From positions 1-23,722 of the IMG/VR virus record IMGVR_UViG_3300037349_000158: a stretch of 23,722 bases of DNA, one strand, 5' to 3'. The notes under the pieces were generated by a model. The model searched no databases. It was not told the DNA's origin and worked only from the letters and a program-made list of their open reading frames with translations. The DNA comes from a virus. The position numbers were made by a program, and so were the translations under genes. Below, piece after piece: positions 1 through 6,012 of this stretch. Each line of letters begins with the position of its first letter. Position 1 is the stretch's first letter.

Positions 1-152
1 CTCTGTCGCCGGTCGCTGAGGCCGCACCTCTGTAGCCGGTCGCTGAGGCCGCACCGCTGTGGCCGGTCGCTGAGGCCGCACCGCTGTGGCCGGTCGCTGA
101 GGCCGCACCGCTGTGGCCGGTCGCTGAGGCCGCACCTCTGTCGCCGGTCGCT
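1..152. repeat. 27-bp tandem repeat inside the DUF7666-type gene
   Basis: Five full 27-bp units begin at 1, 28, 55, 82 and 109, with a partial sixth at 136-152. Copies differ almost only at two codons, so the DNA repeat codes a 9-residue protein repeat with two variable positions. The array continues to the window edge and may be longer. The units are directly adjacent with no spacers, so this is not a CRISPR array. Confidence 0.95.
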
Positions 153-493
153 CTTTCACCTTCCGGTTTGGCGCGCTTGATCGTGTATTCGACAGCGGCC
201 TGAATCAGGCCAGCCAGTGTAATTGATGCCTTGATCTTCAAAGTGCTGGATGCGACTTTGCTATCATCGCTTTTCTTGTCCAGCTTTCCAGATTGCTCTA
301 CCTCCGCGAACTGGCTACCAGAAGGCGGATAGTAGTTAAAAACATCGAGCGGGTACTCGCAGGCGTGGAAGCCGCTATTGCAGGCCTCGACTTCGCCCTC
401 ATGCGTGTAAGTCTTGCCTACCTCGAACTGGTAACCGCTACACTTCATGTTCGCGTCGAAACCTTTGTACGATTGAATCACCTTGTCGCTCAT
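1..493 (-). CDS. DUF7666-type phage protein with 9-residue tandem repeats (C-terminus outside window)
   Basis: The ATG at 493 opens a frame that stays open to the window edge (164 codons visible). The N-terminal ~110 residues (starts [13 protein letters not shown], then a C[19 protein letters not shown] segment) resemble a phage and prophage domain I know as DUF7666; its function is unknown to me. From about residue 114 a 9-residue unit repeats, ATG-x-x-GAAS, coded by 27-bp DNA repeats at 1-152. The two x positions vary between copies: DR, HS, HS, HS, YR, DR in protein order. Such short periodic repeats could fold as a solenoid, which is inference. The start overlaps the upstream stop as ATGA, implying coupled translation. 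It is the last visible gene of the leftward operon. Confidence 0.85.
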   Translation of the reverse strand, partial: MSDKVIQSYKGFDANMKCSGYQFEVGKTYTHEGEVEACNSGFHACEYPLDVFNYYPPSGSQFAEVEQSGKLDKKSDDSKVASSTLKIKASITLAGLIQAAVEYTIKRAKPEGERATGDRGAASATGHSGAASATGHSGAASATGHSGAASATGYRGAASATGDR

Positions 494-873
494 AAAAGAT
501 CCTCATTGCCTGTCACTATAACGCGAAAAACTTTGTCGCCGGGCTGCGGTGCGGGTGGCGCAGGAAGCAGGTCGCCAACCGTAATCGCCGGCAAGACTTC
601 AATCACGACTCCGGTCGCTGTATCTGCGAACATGTTCACGGGTGCCAGCAGCTCGGCGCCATTCTCCGCTGCCTCGGCGTGCCGCATCAATGTGGCGGCG
701 TGGTAAGCCGGTCCGTTCTCCCATCCGGCTTCGCGAGATGCCGTCATCTGCCGCTCCGCCGCCCACCGATCCCGGATAGCCTCAAACTCGCCCGTATGCA
801 CCGCGCACATATGTGTCCAGCGCGTCGGCGTGGCCGTACATCCGCAGGGAAATTTCTGCTCACCGCGCGACAT
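490..873 (-). CDS. Hypothetical phage protein, Cys/His-containing N-terminus
   Basis: 127 aa from the ATG at 873. I prefer this start over the ATG at 894 because GAGG lies about 8 nt upstream of 873, while 894 has no ribosome-binding site. The N-terminus holds a C-G-C pair and a later C/H pair (PCGCTATP...HMCAVH) that could bind a metal. The middle is an Ala/Glu-rich helix and the C-terminus is Pro-rich, ending in DLL. The stop overlaps the DUF7666-type start as ATGA. No function recognised; it belongs to the operon segment downstream of the promoter at 1870-1902. Confidence 0.75.
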   Translation of the reverse strand: MSRGEQKFPCGCTATPTRWTHMCAVHTGEFEAIRDRWAAERQMTASREAGWENGPAYHAATLMRHAEAAENGAELLAPVNMFADTATGVVIEVLPAITVGDLLPAPPAPQPGDKVFRVIVTGNEDLL

Positions 874-1078
874 AGGGGTGATCCTCGAAGACATGCGCTG
901 ACAGTACGATGCAGCTCCGCCGCACCAGTGCGATCTGTTCGAGTCGCATGTGGCGAGCCGCGATCTCAGCGCTCGGGTAGAACTGCGCGCTCTTCATCTC
1001 CTTCACGCCGCTCTCGCCTTGCGTTCCGTAGCGAATGGAGAAGTTGTAGGGGTTTCCCGTTGTCGGGAGGGCGCTCAT
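860..1078 (-). CDS. Small hypothetical phage protein (72 aa)
   Basis: The frame is open further upstream, but the ATG at 1078 overlaps the preceding stop as ATGA, the dominant junction type in this operon, so I place the start there. The product begins MSALPTTGNPYNFSIRYG and ends HPYVAR. There is no clear domain, signal peptide or membrane segment. The stop lies inside the next gene, with a 14-nt overlap. Function unknown. Confidence 0.65.
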   Translation of the reverse strand: MSALPTTGNPYNFSIRYGTQGESGVKEMKSAQFYPSAEIAARHMRLEQIALVRRSCIVLSAHVFEDHPYVAR

Positions 1079-1428
1079 GGTTGCGCCGCTTCCATTGTGT
1101 TGTAGGCATTGGCAAAGGCGATTGCTCTTGCGCGCATGAACTCGGTCCAAGCCACTTTTTCAGCCGTACTGGGCTCACACTCGTACTTGTACAGCGCTCG
1201 CGAGGCGCGGCTGTATTTGGCCCGCGCTGGCGCCATAGCGCGGTCATACTCGGCCCCAGCCGAATCTGACAGCAGATTCCCGGCGGCCCAACAAAACTCA
1301 AACTCAGTCGCGACGCGGGCGCAAAGCTCCGGCGTTACGTCTACAGACTCGCCAAACTTGCTGCGGAACAAATCAACCTGCGACTGACAAGCGTTTTTGT
1401 CGATCAGTTGTGAGATGTACAGCTTCAC
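1075..1428 (-). CDS. Hypothetical phage protein (117 aa), GTG start
   Basis: The start is the GTG at 1428, which overlaps the upstream stop as GTGA; a G-rich stretch upstream can serve as ribosome-binding site. The product begins MKLYISQLIDKNACQSQVDL. The pattern NACxxQVxLF-x-FG-x-V-x-VT is one I recognise from small phage proteins of unknown function. The remainder is Ala/Tyr/Arg-rich helix, including an EYDRAMAPARAKYSRA stretch. A role cannot be assigned; it lies in the accessory cluster behind the promoter at 1870-1902. Confidence 0.75.
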   Translation of the reverse strand: MKLYISQLIDKNACQSQVDLFRSKFGESVDVTPELCARVATEFEFCWAAGNLLSDSAGAEYDRAMAPARAKYSRASRALYKYECEPSTAEKVAWTEFMRARAIAFANAYNTMEAAQP

Positions 1429-1835
1429 GATTGCACCCCCGCCTTGGCGAGTGCGGCGCGGCAATGCAAAAGAGTCGCCGGTACCGCGTCGCTGCAATTG
1501 ATCGCTAGGAACTCCGTAGCGCGGCGCAATGCGGCCAGCAGTTCCGGCGCCGCGGCGATCAGGCGGGCGTTAGCCTCTTTGGCCGCGTGCTCATCGATGC
1601 GCCGCTGCGCGTGCGAGACTAGGTAATAGTGCAGGTCGCTGTAGCTGATGCGGTCGCCACCAAAGTACCAGTTAGCGCGGCCGTTGCTTGTGAGTTTCAC
1701 ATACACGCGCTTGGCCACATCCTGAAAATAAGAGCCCGCACTTAGCACGATACCGGCGCGCGCCTCGTGATCCAGCGCCACAAGGAAGCGGCTGACGATG
1801 GCGCGGGGTGATTCGTTTGCGATGTGGTTGCTCAT
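1425..1835 (-). CDS. Hypothetical phage protein with ANARLIAAAPELLAAL motif
   Basis: 136 aa. Two ATGs lie six bases apart; the second (1835) has GGAG seven bases upstream, whereas the first is too close, so 1835 is the likely start. The segment EANARLIAAAPELLAALRRA is widespread in small phage proteins of unknown function. The N-terminal half contains aromatic-rich stretches (NWYFGGDRISYSDLHYYL). It is the first gene behind the leftward promoter at 1870-1902, with a leader of about 30 nt, and its stop overlaps the next start as GTGA. Confidence 0.8.
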   Translation of the reverse strand: MSNHIANESPRAIVSRFLVALDHEARAGIVLSAGSYFQDVAKRVYVKLTSNGRANWYFGGDRISYSDLHYYLVSHAQRRIDEHAAKEANARLIAAAPELLAALRRATEFLAINCSDAVPATLLHCRAALAKAGVQS

Positions 1836-1866
1836 TTCCATTCTCCTTTCGCGTTTCCCAATCCAG

Positions 1867-1913
1867 TGACTATAGGATAGGACATTCCGTCCGGAGAGTC
1901 AACAACTATTTTC
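1867..1913 (-). promoter_or_regulatory. Leftward sigma70-type promoter with embedded dyad operator (site 1)
   Basis: On the minus strand TTGACT (1902-1897) and TATCCT (1879-1874) are separated by 17 nt. A tract reading GAAAATAGTTG lies just upstream of the -35 and may act as an UP element. The spacer holds the dyad GGAC-N5-GTCC (1880-1892), placed so that a bound protein would block polymerase. Over 1877-1913, 32 of 37 positions match the promoter at 18204-18240. The promoter serves the 1425-1835 gene and those beyond it. Confidence 0.8.
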
Positions 1914-2154
1914 AGGGCCCGCATCCGGCCTGCTGATTCAACATAATAGTGGTAACGATCAGGGTGCCCCACGTCCCGAGAATCGCCCCGATCGCGGCGC
2001 CGATCAGCAATCCGTGGAGCGAAGCCTGTTTAACGAGGCCGCGCCAGATTTTGCGCTCGCCCTCGAATTTTTCCCTCTGCATCTGATCATAGCTCTCAGG
2101 ATAGTAAGGTATATAAGGCTTCGTGGCGCCGCGCCAAAGATCGTCGTTGCTCAT
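1912..2154 (-). CDS. Small single-pass membrane protein (80 aa)
   Basis: About 45 hydrophilic residues are followed by one hydrophobic segment (GLLIGAAIGAILGTWGTLIV, about residues 48-72) and a short tail ending QQAGCGP. One membrane span with the N-terminus probably cytoplasmic is expected. The start overlaps the preceding stop as ATGA. It is the last gene before the internal promoter at 1870-1902. A holin role is possible in principle but no lysis gene is nearby, so I leave it unassigned. Confidence 0.75.
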   Translation of the reverse strand: MSNDDLWRGATKPYIPYYPESYDQMQREKFEGERKIWRGLVKQASLHGLLIGAAIGAILGTWGTLIVTTIMLNQQAGCGP

Positions 2155-2369
2155 TCAAACTCCTCGCCCAGATCGGGCTTTTGCTTAAATCGTTTCGATG
2201 CTTCCTTGTCCAGCTGATCGCGCTCTTTCTGGCGCAGCCATGCGGCGGCATCGAGCCCTACCGGCTGTTGATGTGCGCCAACGCGCCGGCGCTGACGCGC
2301 GGGCCGCAGCGGTTCCGATGCCTGCTCTATCAGTGCAATCTCACGCTCACGTCTAAGATCACGCTTCAT
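2151..2369 (-). CDS. Small basic hypothetical protein (72 aa)
   Basis: A strongly charged, Arg/Lys/Glu-rich product (begins MKRDLRREREIAL, ends DLGEEFE), probably largely helical or disordered. No domain recognised. Its start overlaps the upstream gene by 11 nt and its stop overlaps the downstream start as ATGA, so its place in the coupled operon is the main support for it being real. Confidence 0.65.
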   Translation of the reverse strand: MKRDLRREREIALIEQASEPLRPARQRRRVGAHQQPVGLDAAAWLRQKERDQLDKEASKRFKQKPDLGEEFE

Positions 2370-2775
2370 TCATGATCGCCGGATCTACGGGCGGCAGCTC
2401 TTTACGTACGCGGATGTGAACCCGGTTCATGAACTTGAGCTGATCGGTGTCGAGCTTCATAGCCTTGTCTGTGAACACAAGGCATTCTGTGATGCGAGTG
2501 ACCTCGAACTTCGCATACTTCGCGAGCCCAATCGCGCACAGGAAATAATCCCAGCGACCGATCGGCAATCGTGAGACCTCGACATCATCCTGCAGCATCT
2601 TGACCGGGGCTGTGAACATGTAACGCCACATTTCGGCGTCGAGATCGCGCGCGATCTGCCGGCGCACTTGGAGATAGCGCGGATCCATGTCCGGAAAGTG
2701 GTCGCACGCTGCATCGATGACCCACTGCTTCATCTGCAGTTCGATAGCCCGTTCAGTCGGTTGGCTGATGCTCAT
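2359..2775 (-). CDS. Hypothetical phage protein (138 aa)
   Basis: Begins MSISQPTERAIELQMKQWVI. It is a globular-looking sequence with mixed charged and aromatic residues, no signal peptide and no membrane segment. I do not recognise the family. The start overlaps the preceding metallopeptidase-like gene as ATGA, so the two are probably co-translated. Middle segments such as RLPIGRWDYFLCAIGLAKYAK suggest a folded alpha-helical protein. Confidence 0.75.
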   Translation of the reverse strand: MSISQPTERAIELQMKQWVIDAACDHFPDMDPRYLQVRRQIARDLDAEMWRYMFTAPVKMLQDDVEVSRLPIGRWDYFLCAIGLAKYAKFEVTRITECLVFTDKAMKLDTDQLKFMNRVHIRVRKELPPVDPAIMNEA

Positions 2776-3182
2776 AGTCGCTCCATGATGTCCGCCAGCA
2801 CGCGCGGCCGGCCGATGGTGGTGTAGTGATAGATAGGGGCCAGTAGTCGGTCAACGGTGTGGTTCAAGAGCGCAGAGTGACTGTACTTCTTGCCGTCCTT
2901 CCCGCCCTTGCGGTACTGCAGCTCGCGCACGTGCGCCACCAGTTCCTCCTGATAGCGAAATTCCTCGTCGGCGATGTAGCGCTCCCACCACGCATCGGGG
3001 CTCCCGCCCTGCCGCTCGATGTGGATCTTCTCATGCTCGATGATCCACTTGGGCATCTGAGGGCCGCTAGGGCAGTAGATCGCCGGAGCGTACGAGTAGA
3101 TCACGCCAGACAGTTCCTTGACGTGGAATGCCGCATCCACTGCATCGATGTTCGGCGGGTGATCGACAATTAGCTTCACCAT
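2772..3182 (-). CDS. Putative HExxH zinc metallopeptidase-like phage protein
   Basis: 136 aa. The motif HEKIH (residues 50-54) is the HExxH zinc-binding and catalytic signature. About 19 residues later comes DEEFRYQEELVAH, which offers Glu residues as a third zinc ligand, as in gluzincin-type peptidases. The spacing and the WWERYIADEEFR context recall small phage and bacterial proteins of the form HExxH...WWxxYxxDxxFRxxxE. The N-terminal ~45 residues are beta-like (MVKLIVDHPP). No signal peptide, so it would act in the cytoplasm; the substrate is unknown. It starts 6 nt after the preceding stop, with GGGA about 11 nt upstream of ATG, and its stop overlaps the next start. Confidence 0.65.
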   Translation of the reverse strand: MVKLIVDHPPNIDAVDAAFHVKELSGVIYSYAPAIYCPSGPQMPKWIIEHEKIHIERQGGSPDAWWERYIADEEFRYQEELVAHVRELQYRKGGKDGKKYSHSALLNHTVDRLLAPIYHYTTIGRPRVLADIMERL

Positions 3183-3188
3183 GGGCGG

Positions 3189-3512
3189 TTATTCCCATTC
3201 ACCCGCAGCAGCGCGCACGTAAGCGTACGAATCGGGGGTATAGGTGATGCCCCGATCCGCCCCTGTCGTCATGCCATCCAGCGAACACTCATACGGCACG
3301 CCAGCGGCTGCCAGCGCCTTTGCGATGCTGTCAGTAAGCGCGCGTGCGGTAACAAGGTTTGTACTCCCTGCCTCTGTCCCCGGACTGCCGCCAATCTTCG
3401 ACAGCGTCATACGAAGCGCGATTGCCTCATGTTTAGTCAGCTCAAGGGTGACGTGTGTGATCGGATTGACTACGGGTACAGCTTCGCCCCGGTTCACTCG
3501 TGCTCTTGCCAT
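3189..3512 (-). CDS. Hypothetical phage protein (107 aa)
   Basis: The ATG at 3512 has a good ribosome-binding site (TAGGAG, 9 nt spacing). The segment VTLELTKHEAIALRMTLSKI followed by IGGSP and a later RALTDSIAKALAAAGV looks like a small helical domain seen in phage proteins of unknown function. The N-terminus is Arg-rich. There is a 38-nt gap from the sigma-like gene, one of the few clean gaps in this operon, which fits this gene having its own strong ribosome-binding site. Confidence 0.75.
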   Translation of the reverse strand: MARARVNRGEAVPVVNPITHVTLELTKHEAIALRMTLSKIGGSPGTEAGSTNLVTARALTDSIAKALAAAGVPYECSLDGMTTGADRGITYTPDSYAYVRAAAGEWE

Positions 3513-3550
3513 GTGGGTATGCTCCTATCGTGTTGCGTATCGAGTGGCGC

Positions 3551-4264
3551 TCATAGCCGCTCTCCGTTGCCGATCTGGATCTTGCGTGACTCGGTCGCCC
3601 GAATCACCTCACAAATCACCTCATCCGCGTGATGCGTCGGATGGTAGTTCGTCGGGGTCAACCCAAGGAAGTAGCAGCAACGCCAGCACACGGGGCAGTC
3701 AGCGCGCTCGCTCGCGGGACGGCGCAGCATCTTCTCGATCTCGTGATCAATCGGCGCCAGCTCGCCATCATCCTTGTTGCGAGTCGGTGAATGATACACC
3801 GGCCGATCCTCTGGCATCAAGTCACGGATGCGCCGGAGCTTGCGCACCGAGGCCTTCACGGCCCCTGTAGTGACGCCCAGCTCCTGCGCTATGTCCTTGA
3901 TGTGCTCGCCGCTCTCGAGGCGCGCGACCAGCGCTCGTTCAGGATCCGTAAGACCTTCAAGCAATCGCTGTCGCTCAGCGTCGCGTTCGACATCATCATG
4001 CGCAACCAGTTCGGCGAGCCGCTCCGTGGAGACTTGCCCGGGCACCTCGCGATACTCACGACGCGCTTCGCGCATGCGATCCGTAAACCATGATTCAAGT
4101 GAGGTGGTAGCGGCATCGAAGCTCTCCCGTTGCTCCCAGCATTTCAGTATCGTCTCGGCGATCACATCCTCGCGATCGGCGCGCGAGAGCCAGCGCAGAT
4201 AGCGCTGTCCGCGCTTGGATACGCGCGCGAGCTGGATCACGAATTGCTCGACAGCTGTCGTCAA
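3551..4264 (-). CDS. Sigma-70-family-like transcription factor with Cys/His-rich tail
   Basis: 237 aa from a TTG at 4264 that overlaps the previous stop as TTGA, with GGGAG 11 nt upstream. Residues ~10-70 fit sigma region 2 (ADREDVIAETILKCWEQRESFD...ESWFTDRMREARREYRE). Residues ~103-147 fit sigma region 4, with a helix-turn-helix (HIKDIAQELGVTTGAVKASV). The C-terminal ~50 residues carry CPVCWRCC, then H208, H211, H212 and C218, a likely zinc-binding module not usual for small sigma factors. Such a protein could redirect host RNA polymerase to phage promoters; a related regulator without sigma activity is the alternative. It sits mid-operon. Confidence 0.75.
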   Translation of the reverse strand: MTTAVEQFVIQLARVSKRGQRYLRWLSRADREDVIAETILKCWEQRESFDAATTSLESWFTDRMREARREYREVPGQVSTERLAELVAHDDVERDAERQRLLEGLTDPERALVARLESGEHIKDIAQELGVTTGAVKASVRKLRRIRDLMPEDRPVYHSPTRNKDDGELAPIDHEIEKMLRRPASERADCPVCWRCCYFLGLTPTNYHPTHHADEVICEVIRATESRKIQIGNGERL

Positions 4265-4479
4265 AGTGCGTGCACTCCCGCCAGAATCTGTTCACGAATC
4301 TCTTGCCGGGCAGCGAAGTGAAACCTCTGCGCTGCTCTCTTACGGCACGCTTCCAGATCCCGATGCAGCCCCGGCACCAGCGACGGGCGCGCCGCCGCTT
4401 GGAACTCGTTTAGCTCGTTTTGCGTGATTAGCGTGTTTAACCCCTCCATCTCTCGCGATCTTTCGTATTGATTCGTCAT
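4261..4479 (-). CDS. Small hypothetical protein (72 aa) upstream of the sigma-like gene
   Basis: Begins MTNQYERSREMEGLNTL and is mostly charged helix (RPSLVPGLHRDLEACRKRAA). Both ends overlap neighbours by four bases, ATGA at its start and TTGA at its stop, so translation is coupled to the sigma-like gene that follows. No domain recognised. Tight coupling raises the possibility that it partners the sigma-like protein, but no direct evidence is visible. Confidence 0.7.
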   Translation of the reverse strand: MTNQYERSREMEGLNTLITQNELNEFQAAARPSLVPGLHRDLEACRKRAAQRFHFAARQEIREQILAGVHAL

Positions 4480-4787
4480 TTGATCACCTTCTGATCGATG
4501 TTAGCCCTAGAGCGTAGCAGGAAGCAACACATCTGGGCGTACTCGTTCTCACCGAACGGGACGTTGCCGCCGGACAGGATGCGCGTGTAGCGCATCATCT
4601 GACTAATACAATTCTCCCATTCCTCGTTGCGAATCATCTCGTTACGCGCAAACTTGACTAATTCGTCAAGGTCCGTCGCACCCTGAATGTTGTGCTTGCC
4701 CATGTCGAAGCCGTGGAGCTTGCAGATGGTTCGCAGAAGTTTGGAGAGCGCATCGCCTTCCCCGGGGGTGTGGATTTCAAGTGTCAT
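4476..4787 (-). CDS. Hypothetical phage protein (103 aa)
   Basis: The open frame extends further upstream, but the ATG at 4787 lies inside the end of the preceding gene (11-nt overlap) and opens a more sensible protein, MTLEIHTPGEGDALSKLLRT. The sequence is predicted alpha-helical, with a DLDELVKFARNEMIRNEEWENCISQ stretch given here only by its ends (D and Q). No recognisable catalytic motif. Function unknown. Confidence 0.65.
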   Translation of the reverse strand: MTLEIHTPGEGDALSKLLRTICKLHGFDMGKHNIQGATDLDELVKFARNEMIRNEEWENCISQMMRYTRILSGGNVPFGENEYAQMCCFLLRSRANIDQKVIK

Positions 4788-4926
4788 GTATGCCCATCTC
4801 CGGCATTGGCAGGCGGTGCAGCGTCGCAGGGCTGATACCGATCTCCGGGGCCAGCTTGCGCATCGTCCACCGCTCCATCGCCATGAAGTACCGCAGCGCC
4901 GCGCCAAGGTTGGTTTCAGCCTTCAT
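4777..4926 (-). CDS. Short XRE/Cro-like helix-turn-helix protein (49 aa)
   Basis: The ATG at 4926 overlaps the previous stop as ATGA and has AGGAG upstream, so I prefer it to the longer frame. The product begins MKAETNLGAALRYFMAMERW and continues TMRKLAPEIGISPATLHRLP, a textbook helix-turn-helix of the Xre/Cro type. It ends soon after the recognition helix, shorter than typical Cro-like proteins (about 60-70 aa), so it may be a minimal DNA-binding protein or a truncated one. It is the only obvious small HTH protein in the window and so a candidate regulator of the dyad operators, which is inference. Confidence 0.65.
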   Translation of the reverse strand: MKAETNLGAALRYFMAMERWTMRKLAPEIGISPATLHRLPMPEMGIHDT

Positions 4927-5108
4927 TTCTTCCTCTCCTTCGGCAATGCCTTCCCGAGCCATTTGTGGAGTGCGCGGGCTTCTTTGACGTTCAGCATGCA
5001 GCCGTTCACCCATAGCTGATCGTCATAGGCGGATGACATATCAGCTCCAAACGGAGGACAGCGACCTTTCGGCCGCCACCCCTTCACCTTGCGGAACTTC
5101 TCAGCCAT
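4923..5108 (-). CDS. Small basic phage protein (61 aa)
   Basis: The ATG at 5108 follows AGGAGG, a strong ribosome-binding site, and overlaps the preceding gene by 8 nt. The segment LNVKEARALHKWLGKALPK is reminiscent of a recurring short helical phage domain. The C-terminus is Lys/Arg-rich. Probably a small nucleic-acid-associated or accessory protein, but its function is not known to me. Confidence 0.7.
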   Translation of the reverse strand: MAEKFRKVKGWRPKGRCPPFGADMSSAYDDQLWVNGCMLNVKEARALHKWLGKALPKERKK

Positions 5109-5343
5109 CGGAGCCTCCTGCGGCCTTGTCAGTAATCTTCTCCAAGGCCACGACCAGTCTCTCCAGCAATGGCAGCAACGTGACCCACGGGACGGCTAAG
5201 CCTGTAGCCTGCGACAGGAATAGCGGCGTCGGCCAAGGTTGGCTTGACACAGGGCAAGCATGCGTTACTCCATGGGGGACAAAGCCGCCGCAGCGGGCGC
5301 ATTTCCAGCCAGCACTGGCGTCAAATGGGTTCGGGTTATTCAT
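5101..5343 (-). CDS. Small zinc-ribbon-like phage protein (80 aa)
   Basis: The frame extends upstream, but the ATG at 5343 with GGGAG a few bases before it, overlapping the upstream stop by 8 nt, is the better start. Residues ~11-30 read GWKCARCGGFVPHGVTHACP: a CxxC pair followed by H and HxC, fitting a small zinc-binding ribbon. The rest contains a hydrophobic helix (TLLPLLERLVVALEKI). Such small zinc-ribbon proteins are common in phage early regions; the role is unknown. Confidence 0.65.
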   Translation of the reverse strand: MNNPNPFDASAGWKCARCGGFVPHGVTHACPVSSQPWPTPLFLSQATGLAVPWVTLLPLLERLVVALEKITDKAAGGSDG

Positions 5344-5728
5344 GCTTCTCTCCCACGTTGGAGGCGTAGCGTCGTAAGAACGAATCAATATCGGTCCATC
5401 GCTGCCTAGAAAACTTTTCTTCCTCGGCAGTGACATATGGGCCTATCGGACCGGCCTCACTTTGCGCGAAAAGCAGTAATTCAAACGCCTCTTTGAGCGC
5501 GGCCTCTGCGGTTTCCGCCCGACCCTGCATCGTTACCCGCAGATCGTGTTCGCGCTGGCGATCCCAAGAAACACAAGAAAGAAAGGTTTGCATACCTTCA
5601 TAGTGTTCCGCACGCACAAACAGAGAGGTGCCCGGCACAATGTTCCCTTTGATTGCCATTCTGAACTTCGTATAGGCATTAGCGATTTCTTGCTCGCTGT
5701 ACCGTCGCACACTTGGCTTTGCGTTCAT
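5336..5728 (-). CDS. Hypothetical phage protein (130 aa)
   Basis: Begins MNAKPSVRRYSEQEIANAYT. Soluble, mostly helical, with a long Glu/Ala-rich helix (QGRAETAEAALKEAFELLLF). Its start overlaps the stop of a 30-aa gene as ATGA and GAGG lies 11 nt upstream. No domain recognised. Confidence 0.75.
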   Translation of the reverse strand: MNAKPSVRRYSEQEIANAYTKFRMAIKGNIVPGTSLFVRAEHYEGMQTFLSCVSWDRQREHDLRVTMQGRAETAEAALKEAFELLLFAQSEAGPIGPYVTAEEEKFSRQRWTDIDSFLRRYASNVGEKHE

Positions 5729-5817
5729 GGTTTGACTGCCTCGGATTTACTATCAGAGCATGCGGGGTGTTCAAGCACCTTGCGTCGCTCGCGCTCATCG
5801 AATTCTTGCTTTTTCAT
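5725..5817 (-). CDS. Microprotein, 30 aa, highly charged
   Basis: ATG at 5817, stop at 5725; begins MKKQEFDERERRKVLEHP and ends SEAVKP. Both ends overlap neighbours as ATGA, exactly the junction type used across this operon. GGGA lies about 6 nt upstream of the ATG. The peptide is a charged helix of unknown function. Its length makes it easy to miss; operon context is the main support. Confidence 0.55.
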   Translation of the reverse strand: MKKQEFDERERRKVLEHPACSDSKSEAVKP

Positions 5818-5945
5818 TTCCAATCCCACCCCACCGTCATTCCAAATAGTCGCAGCCAGATATACCAACGACCTAACCCAAGACAGCAATGCCACGTGTT
5901 AAGCAGGCATTCTTTGCGTGTGCGCCATGTTAGATAAAACCTCAT
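5814..5945 (-). CDS. Microprotein, 43 aa, Trp/aromatic-rich
   Basis: ATG at 5945 with GGAG five bases upstream; the stop overlaps the next start as ATGA. It begins MRFYLTWRTRKECLLNTWHC and ends with GRWYIWLRLFGMTVGWDWK. It is basic and rich in Trp, Tyr and Phe. The pattern RTRKECLLNTWxxxxGxGRWYIW recalls short conserved phage proteins with a W-rich C-terminus; I cannot name the family with certainty. The aromatic C-terminal half might associate with the membrane. An overlapping GTG frame (5725-5895) has no ribosome-binding site and is less likely. Confidence 0.6.
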   Translation of the reverse strand: MRFYLTWRTRKECLLNTWHCCLGLGRWYIWLRLFGMTVGWDWK

Positions 5946-5981
5946 CCTTGCTCCGCGAACTTTACCTCAGTACGTCCACGC

Positions 5982-6001
5982 TAGCCCGCTGCGACGGGCT
6001 A
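5982..6001 (-). terminator. Hairpin after the exported Cys-protein gene (possible terminator)
   Basis: TAGCCCG (5982-5988) pairs perfectly with CGGGCTA (5995-6001) across a 6-nt loop, about 11 nt beyond the stop at 6013. There is no T-run after it on either strand, so it is not a classic intrinsic terminator. It may be a weak terminator or a transcript-end stabiliser within the operon. Confidence 0.35.
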
Positions 6002-6012
6002 ACAGTGATGCG

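Noticed and set aside
1-152. CRISPR array interpretation of the 27-bp repeats
   Set aside because: Units are contiguous with no spacers and are in frame within a coding sequence.
679-1269. 196-codon plus-strand frame over the left accessory genes
   Set aside because: Antisense to a coupled chain of minus-strand genes; Arg/Ser-rich sequence without domains.
5725-5895. 56-codon GTG frame containing the 30-aa gene
   Set aside because: No ribosome-binding site at the GTG and it competes with the better supported 43-aa gene in another frame.
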